Part shown: positions 33,561-38,466 of the stretch, piece after piece
How the letters are laid out: each line of letters starts with the position of its first letter
Position numbering within the stretch: position 1 is the first letter of the stretch
From: Nitrospinota bacterium
Lineage (GTDB): Bacteria; Nitrospinota_A; UBA7883; JACRGQ01
Direction: 5' to 3'
Assembly: GCA_016194375.1 (NCBI GenBank)
Contig: JACQBU010000033.1
Location: forward strand, 1-38,466
Length of the DNA: 38,466 nt
Notes under the pieces: model-generated
Database searches by the model: none
Told to the model about the DNA's origin: nothing
Seen by the model: the letters and a program-made list of their open reading frames with translations, nothing else
Program-made: the position numbers and the translations under genes

Positions 33561-34359
33561 GCCGTTTCCCGCCGATGCTTACGGCGGCGAAAATGAGGGC
33601 CTCCTTGGACCGGCCGTCCAACGGGGAGAGGGTGAGCGGGTCGACTATTTCCATGTGTTCTATCCGGGCGGTCTTCTCGGAGGAGATTGTTTTTTTCATC
33701 TCCGCCAACGCCCGTGCGACGCCCGCCTTTTTCAGCTCGTTTTTTCCAATCATCAGGGCCTTGTATATGACCCTCGCCGCGCGCCTTTCATCCGCCGTTA
33801 ACAGGGCGTTTCGGGACGAGCGCGCCAGCCCCCCGCGTTCCCTCACCGTTGGGCATTTGCGTATGACGACCGGAACGTCGAAGTCCGCGGCCATTTTCTC
33901 AATGAGCGCGAGCTGGTGGGGGTCCTTGAGGCCGAAGTACGCCCTTCCCGGCCTGACGATCTGGAAAAGTTTCATGACAACGACGAGAACCCCCTTGAAA
34001 TGCCATTCAAGCCTTTGCGATTGTAACGTTCGAAAAAGTTGCGGCAGTATGATGCGCCCCTCAAAACCGGGGTTGTAAATGTCCCGGGCCGAAGGGGCGA
34101 AGAGGACGTCCGCCCCGGCCTTTAGCGCGATTTCCGCGTCCCCTTTAATGTCGCGGGGATAAAGAAGGTACTGTCTCCTTCCAAATTGCAAAGGGTTCAC
34201 GAAAACCGAAACGGCGACCTTCCGGTTTTCCTTGCGCGCCCTCCTAATGAGTGAAACATGCCCGTCATGAAGGGCGCCAAGGGTGGGAACGAAGCCGCAG
34301 TCGCCGCCGTTCAGCTCGCCCCATTTTTTCATCGCGGAGACCGACCTGATGATTTTCAT
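33526..34359 (-). CDS. panC: Pantothenate synthetase PanC, divergent
   Basis: Condenses pantoate with beta-alanine using ATP. 277 residues. The frame is that of PanC: VPTLGALHDGH (HxGH present), FVNPLQF, the HFKGVLVVVMKLF region, YFGLKDPHQLALI (Lys and Asp present), LARSSRN. Several normally fixed residues differ: PTM is PTL; the PEDxxRYPR part is RRQYLLYPR and one residue shorter; RPGHFRGV is LEWHFKGV; TVV is VVV; GEKD is GLKD; AMSSRN is ARSSRN. So it is either a fast-evolving PanC or a relative with another amine or acid. It overlaps mfnF and plsY. The start is ATG 34359. Confidence 0.85.
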   Translation of the reverse strand: MKIIRSVSAMKKWGELNGGDCGFVPTLGALHDGHVSLIRRARKENRKVAVSVFVNPLQFGRRQYLLYPRDIKGDAEIALKAGADVLFAPSARDIYNPGFEGRIILPQLFRTLQSQRLEWHFKGVLVVVMKLFQIVRPGRAYFGLKDPHQLALIEKMAADFDVPVVIRKCPTVRERGGLARSSRNALLTADERRAARVIYKALMIGKNELKKAGVARALAEMKKTISSEKTARIEHMEIVDPLTLSPLDGRSKEALIFAAVSIGGKRLTDNVRFRLAR

Positions 34360-34988
34360 TTGCGTTTTTTGAAAAAATAGGTTTTCAACTCTTCGCCTTT
34401 AACGAGCCTTTTGATGTTGGTTCGATGCGTCGCCAAAATCAACGCCGCCAAAATGACGGAGACCGCGTATATTTCCCACCTTGTCTCCGTTCCAAAAGCA
34501 AACCGGCTTACGGCAAGCCATGCAGGAACTGACAACGCCGCCCCGATGGAGCCCAGCGACACGTAATTCGTCAACCCAACCACCAGCAGATACACGGCTA
34601 CTGCCGCCATCAACTGACCGGGAGCGACGGCCAGCATGACGCCCGCCGCCGTCGCCACCCCCTTGCCCCCCTTGAAGCCCGCGAACACCGAGAAAATATG
34701 CCCGAAGACCGCCGCAAACCCGCAGAGAATCGAGAGTTGAAGCGGATCCAAAAAACCGGCCGGCGCGGCCAGCGGAGCCCACTTTGCGGATGCGAACCCC
34801 TTAAGGGCATCGATGGCAAGGACCGCGACGTACGCCTTTAGTCCGAAGATCCGATAAAGGTTTGTGGCCCCCGCGTTTCCGCTACCAGTGTTGCGTATGT
34901 CCACCCCGCCCAGCACGTGACCGGCGATGAGCGCCACGGGTATGGACCCAAACATATAGCTTACGGCGACCGCAATTAATAAAGGCAT
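34356..34988 (-). CDS. plsY: Glycerol-3-phosphate acyltransferase PlsY
   Basis: Transfers acyl from acyl-phosphate to glycerol-3-phosphate, the first step of phospholipid synthesis, in the inner membrane. 210 residues with several hydrophobic segments and the three PlsY motifs: GSIPVALIAG and RNTGSGNAGATNLYRI; GHIFSVFAGFKGGKGVATAAG; and the LILATHRTNIKRLVKGEE end. The stop overlaps the panC start by four bases, so the two are translated together. Confidence 0.95.
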   Translation of the reverse strand: MPLLIAVAVSYMFGSIPVALIAGHVLGGVDIRNTGSGNAGATNLYRIFGLKAYVAVLAIDALKGFASAKWAPLAAPAGFLDPLQLSILCGFAAVFGHIFSVFAGFKGGKGVATAAGVMLAVAPGQLMAAVAVYLLVVGLTNYVSLGSIGAALSVPAWLAVSRFAFGTETRWEIYAVSVILAALILATHRTNIKRLVKGEELKTYFFKKRK

Positions 34989-35045
34989 CCCGGCATCCTT
35001 AGTCGGAGGAGAGGAAAATCTGCCCGCGTCCCATCAATACCGGGG

Positions 35046-36239
35046 TCAAACGACCACCCTGTTCCTACCGGCGCTTTTGGCCTTGTATAGGTTTTCGTCG
35101 GCCCTTTTTATCAGATCATCCGCAGTGGTCACGCCATACGATTTTGTGTCGGCAATCCCCATGGAAATTGTGACATAAAAATTTCCGCCGCCAGGATCGT
35201 GCGCCTGCGACTCGACGTCCCTCCGAATTCGGTCGGCGACCTTGTACGCCTTGTCCTTTGAGATCTCCGGGAGAAGCAGTATGAACTCCTCGCCGCCGTA
35301 CCTGGCGACGACGTCGATTTTCCGCAGGTGTTTCTTCAGTATTTCTGCGGTGGAGGTCAGAGCCCTGTCGCCGCTTTCGTGCCCGTAGTTGTCGTTTATC
35401 TTTTTGAAGTGGTCGAGGTCGGCCATTATGATTGTCATGTCCGATTTGTAGCGGTGGGCGCGCTCAAACTCGTTGCGGAGCCTCTCGAAGAAATACCTGC
35501 GGTTGTAGATGCCCGTGAGCGGGTCTGTTACGGCGATCTCTTGGATCGTCTTGTATTGGAGGGCGTTGGATACTGCGCGGGCTATCAGCTCGGCCCCGAG
35601 GCGCATGAAAGAAAGGTCGTGGTCGTCAAAAAAGCCCGCGCTGTTGCCGTTTAGGTTCAGCACTCCTATCGTTTTGTCCTCCATCAAGAGCGGTATGCCG
35701 AACGCATAGTTGTCAACGTACACGCCGGTGTTGCGGACTTTGTATTTGGATTGGCGGATGTCCCTTATGAAGATTATCTCGCCACACTCAACGACGTCCC
35801 GCATCAGAGGCGAGTCGTCCACGCTAATTTCGCCCATGTAGCCCGAAAACTCGCGGTTGCTCACGGCCAGCTTGAAGGTCCTCGTCTCCTTTTTCCAAAG
35901 GAATAGGGAGAAGCGGTCGGCGTAAAATATCTGGCCGACCCCCTGCTTGAACGTCTCCATCAGCCTGTCGAAGTCCAGCGCGGATGTTTTTCGGGAAAAT
36001 TCTATGAGTGATAATATCTCCCTTCTATACATCCACTCGCGGCGGAACGCGCGGAGCCTCGCGAATATCTCCGCATAGCTGAAGGGCTTCTCGACGTAGT
36101 CGAAGGCGCCCGCCTCGAGGCCATGCACCTTGGACTCGGCCAACTTGTCCGCGGAAAGAAAGATGACCGCCGTTCCGTTTGTTTCGGGGTTCTCCTTGAT
36201 CCTTTTGCACACCTCGAAGCCGTCCATGCCGGGCATCAT
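35046..36239 (-). CDS. GGDEF response regulator with truncated receiver (diguanylate cyclase)
   Basis: 397 residues if translation begins at the internal ATG 36239. Contents: the second half of a receiver domain (MMPGMDGFEVCKRIK, VIFLSADK, DYVEKPFSYAEIFARLRA), a GAF-like sensor (about 85-225), and a GGDEF cyclase (VTDPLTGIYNRRYFF, MADLDHFKKIND, ARYGGEEFILLLPE) with an RKID inhibitory site five residues before GGEEF. The real start is ATG 36313, overlapping the histidine kinase stop: that reading gives MKDFLILLVDDEPDLLTSLEAA and then a frame break. The cyclase domain itself looks active. See the stub entry. Confidence 0.88.
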   Translation of the reverse strand: MMPGMDGFEVCKRIKENPETNGTAVIFLSADKLAESKVHGLEAGAFDYVEKPFSYAEIFARLRAFRREWMYRREILSLIEFSRKTSALDFDRLMETFKQGVGQIFYADRFSLFLWKKETRTFKLAVSNREFSGYMGEISVDDSPLMRDVVECGEIIFIRDIRQSKYKVRNTGVYVDNYAFGIPLLMEDKTIGVLNLNGNSAGFFDDHDLSFMRLGAELIARAVSNALQYKTIQEIAVTDPLTGIYNRRYFFERLRNEFERAHRYKSDMTIIMADLDHFKKINDNYGHESGDRALTSTAEILKKHLRKIDVVARYGGEEFILLLPEISKDKAYKVADRIRRDVESQAHDPGGGNFYVTISMGIADTKSYGVTTADDLIKRADENLYKAKSAGRNRVVV

Positions 36240-36313
36240 GACGTCGAGGCCGCCTCGAGGCTCGTTAGAAGGTCCGGCTCGTCGTCCACAAGCAGTATCA
36301 GGAAATCCTTCAT
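36240..36313 (-). pseudogene. 5' stub of the response regulator, out of frame
   Basis: ATG 36313 overlaps the kinase stop (ATGA) and reads MKDFLILLVDDEPDLLTSLEAA, a normal receiver start with the acidic pair DDE. The frame then ends at a TGA near 36238, while LDVMMPGMDG continues in another frame. About 30 residues between SLEAA and LDVMMPG are missing compared with ordinary receivers. Confidence 0.8.
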
Positions 36314-38247
36314 AGCTTGTCCCCCAGCGCCGTCTTCACTCGCGCCAGAAATTCGCCTGCGGTGCATGGCCTGGCCATGACGTCGTACGCCCCCATCTTT
36401 AGGAGTAGCGTTTTTTCCTTCTCCGTCAAATCCTTTCCCATAAATATAACCGGTATGCGGGCGGTTTGTCGGGACTGTTTTATCATGGAAAAAATCTTCA
36501 TCGCGTCGTCGGCTCCGGCGTGATAGTCCATCACTATGAGCAGGGGTTGCGAGCTCAATATCGTCTCAACCACCAAGCCGTCGGAGTCCGCCTTAAGCAC
36601 GTTGAACTCTCGTCCAAGTATGCCCTCGTCCATCGCCGTGTTTTCCGCGTCGGTGGCGAGGAAAACCTTTTTCCTGCGGGCCCCGTTTACGGGGATGGTC
36701 AGGACGAACTGGCTCCCGCCCGATGGGGCGGCCTGGCAGGTTAGAGTCCCGTTGTGAAGCTCCGCCATCTTCCTGCTTATGGAGAGGCCCAACCCCGTGC
36801 CCTTGTACAGCCTTTGAACCCCGGAATCGGCTTGGAAATAACTCTCGAACACCCTCTCCCTGAGGGTCTCAGGCACGCCTATGCCGGCGTCGGAGACCGT
36901 GAACGTAACCGTTCCCCCCCCGCGTTCGGCCGCCGTCTTCCCGACGATTATTGTTATCCAGCCGCCCTTGGGCGTGAACTTGACCGCGTTGGATAGAAGG
37001 TTGTCCAAAATCTGCGTCAGCATCGCCTCGTCCGCGTATACGTTCGGGATTCCGGCGGGGACTTCCATGCTCAATTTTATTCCCTTTTCCTTGCACGCTG
37101 ATTGGAATGTTTCGAAGGTCAGCCGCGCGACGTAGGCCGGCTCGACGAGAATTGGGCGCAATGTCATCATCTTCGCCTCGAGTTTCGCCAGGTCTAGTAT
37201 GCCGTTTACCAGCGCGGTCTGCCGTTCCACGTTGCGCAATATCATCTCAAGGAACGACCTCTGCTGTTCGGTCACGACCCCCAAAGTGCCTCGCAGGAAG
37301 TTCTCCGCCGCACCCCGAATAGCCGTAAGCGGCGTGCGAAGTTCGTGCGAGACCATCGATTGAAATTCCGCCTTTACCTTCTCCATCTCCGTCTCGCGAG
37401 TGACGTCGCGCATCACAAGCATGCGGCCCATCCTCTCCCCCTCGTACTCCACTTCGCTCGACGTCATCCTATAGTTGCGGGAAAAGAGTAGCAACGGCGT
37501 CTCCACCCCGGGGGTGATCTCCATCGGGTCGACGCCCGTCATGGCCCTTAGGTCCTCCAGTTCAAACTTCGCCCCCCCGGCTATCCTGAACGCGCGCCTG
37601 GCCGCCGGGTTTATCATCTCAATATTCCCGCGGCTGTTGACGAACACGACGGCTTCGGACATGGAATGGAGAAGCGATTCAATCGTCCGCCTCTGGGACT
37701 CCTGCTCCTTCCTGATTTTAATAAGGCGCACCGACTGGCGCGCCAACAGTTCGTTGACGGCCTTAAGCTCCTGGTTTTTTTCGACGAGATCATGGTGGAG
37801 CGCCGACTGCTTGCATATAGTGCGAAAGATTAGGATTCCGTTGTCCACCGCCTCAGGAAGCACGCGCACATCCTTGCCATGCTTGAAAAGGTAACCTATG
37901 GCCCCTTTTTCCGACAGCCTTAGGGCGTCGGGCCTTTCCCCCTCGTCCCCGAAGAGGATGACCGGAAACTCGTACTTCCGTTTCCTGACCAAGTCCAGGA
38001 AATCGGAGGCCGATTCGTCCTTTGCCGGGCGCATGGAAACTATCGCGACGTCATAATCGTAATACTTCAACTGCAAAAGCGCGTCTTGGATTGATCCCGC
38101 CCTGTCGCAGTGAAACTCGATGTTCCTGACCTGAAAATATTCGGCGACCTGTCGCACGACCGACTCCGCCGTCTCGTCGTCGGCTTCCACCACCAAGGCC
38201 CTCGCGCCCTCGGAGGTTGGATATTGGAATTTTTTCGTTCCATCCAT
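36310..38247 (-). CDS. Hybrid sensor histidine kinase (REC-like, PAS, HisKA, HATPase, REC)
   Basis: 645 residues, no transmembrane segment, so cytoplasmic. Residues about 15-140 are receiver-like but degenerate: the strand that should hold the phosphate-accepting Asp reads VAIVSMRP. A coiled linker follows (about 145-190), then a PAS-like domain (SMSEAVVFVNSRGNIEMINPAARRAF), HisKA with His301 (MVSHELRTPLTAIRG), HATPase (QILDNLLSNAVKFTP, DAGIGVP, GTGLGLSI), and a C-terminal receiver with Asp574 (IVMDYHAG). Its stop overlaps the start of the GGDEF regulator, its evident partner. The MITE-like element lies just upstream of the start. Confidence 0.94.
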   Translation of the reverse strand: MDGTKKFQYPTSEGARALVVEADDETAESVVRQVAEYFQVRNIEFHCDRAGSIQDALLQLKYYDYDVAIVSMRPAKDESASDFLDLVRKRKYEFPVILFGDEGERPDALRLSEKGAIGYLFKHGKDVRVLPEAVDNGILIFRTICKQSALHHDLVEKNQELKAVNELLARQSVRLIKIRKEQESQRRTIESLLHSMSEAVVFVNSRGNIEMINPAARRAFRIAGGAKFELEDLRAMTGVDPMEITPGVETPLLLFSRNYRMTSSEVEYEGERMGRMLVMRDVTRETEMEKVKAEFQSMVSHELRTPLTAIRGAAENFLRGTLGVVTEQQRSFLEMILRNVERQTALVNGILDLAKLEAKMMTLRPILVEPAYVARLTFETFQSACKEKGIKLSMEVPAGIPNVYADEAMLTQILDNLLSNAVKFTPKGGWITIIVGKTAAERGGGTVTFTVSDAGIGVPETLRERVFESYFQADSGVQRLYKGTGLGLSISRKMAELHNGTLTCQAAPSGGSQFVLTIPVNGARRKKVFLATDAENTAMDEGILGREFNVLKADSDGLVVETILSSQPLLIVMDYHAGADDAMKIFSMIKQSRQTARIPVIFMGKDLTEKEKTLLLKMGAYDVMARPCTAGEFLARVKTALGDKL

Positions 38248-38318
38248 TGTTTGGAGATTATACCCTTAACTCCGCAATCCCCGCGAATAACGCGCGAAAA
38301 AACCGACGGTCGGCTCGG

Positions 38319-38457
38319 TAGTGCCTCAGTTTGAAATTTATGGGGATCGCCACGACCTCTTTCAGAGGTCTCGCGATGACAGGTAATTGTCATTGCGAGC
38401 TAAGCGAAGCAATCCAACATCCTTTTTTTTTTCGATTATTTTCAAACTGAGGCACTA
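38319..38457. mobile_element. MITE-like element with 18-bp perfect terminal inverted repeats
   Basis: TAGTGCCTCAGTTTGAAA at 38319-38336 and its exact reverse complement at 38440-38457 bound a 139-base element with no gene. If TA is the target duplication, this fits a Tc1/mariner-IS630 type MITE. The inside is a second nested palindrome: GGATCGCCACG...CTCGCGATGAC against GTCATTGCGAG...GAAGCAATCC, and within that GACCTCT-TTC-AGAGGTC. The inner GTCATTGCGAG...GCGAAGCAATCC is like a repeat widespread in deltaproteobacterial and related genomes. It lies just upstream of the kinase gene. Confidence 0.8.
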
Positions 38458-38466
38458 ACCTCGGCT

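Noticed and set aside
1-38466. tRNA genes, rRNA genes and CRISPR arrays
   Set aside because: I looked for TPsiC-like GGTTCGAATCC patterns and regularly spaced repeats by eye and found none. A tRNAscan or CRISPR finder run would be decisive.

Overview
The window reads as one contig piece from a moderately GC-rich Gram-negative bacterium. The evidence is an outer-membrane BamA, a periplasmic Skp/OmpH chaperone, two lipoproteins with lipoboxes and an LPS-core type glycosyltransferase. Codon use is rich in AGG (Arg) and ATA (Ile). A TrmD carrying a second methyltransferase-like domain is known to me from Desulfovibrio-type lineages, but I cannot name the organism. The left edge cuts mtnA; the right edge falls just after a small inverted-repeat element.

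Layout. 1-813: 3' part of mtnA. 938-1138: small SAP/Cys protein. 1139-1558: gap with a structured hairpin and a promoter. 1559-1870: Ala/Pro-rich lipoprotein and its terminator. 1951-5701: overlapping mnmE-mnmG-rsmG (tRNA U34 modification and 16S rRNA methylation). 5710-7362 (minus): glycosyltransferase, Trm112-like protein, zinc-protease lipoprotein. 7534-9889: clpC in two pieces. 9937-12829: bamA-skp. 12946-16449: HDOD protein, MBL hydrolase, DUF502 membrane protein, rlmN. 16689-18369: fabI, then mfnB. 18415-19993: an AT-richer accessory island with an Mrr restriction enzyme and a REP-type transposase. 19990-26887 (minus): a ten-gene bacterial microcompartment operon headed by an RpiR regulator. 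27164-31567: ffh-rpsP-khpA-rimM-trmD-rplS. 31669-33560: mfnD-mfnF. 33526-34988 (minus): panC, plsY. 35046-38247 (minus): a hybrid histidine kinase and a GGDEF response regulator.

Two systems stand out. The microcompartment operon encodes one hexamer, two trimers and three pentamers as shell, with a class II (fuculose-phosphate type) aldolase, a CoA-acylating aldehyde dehydrogenase, and a PduS/PduT-type iron-sulfur pair that could move electrons across the shell. No phosphotransacylase or alcohol dehydrogenase is present here. The second is methanofuran biosynthesis: mfnB, mfnD and mfnF are all recognisable, so the cell probably makes a methanofuran-like C1 carrier.

The most unusual sequence-level result is gene damage. 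MnmE lacks exactly its Walker A loop by an in-frame deletion. clpC has an in-frame TAG followed by a frame-changing deletion in its middle domain. The response regulator has lost about 30 residues of its receiver with a frame change. mrr is split at a perfect T_TTA_AAA slippery heptamer directly followed by TAA. Whether these are real lesions, recoding or assembly errors cannot be settled from the sequence alone.
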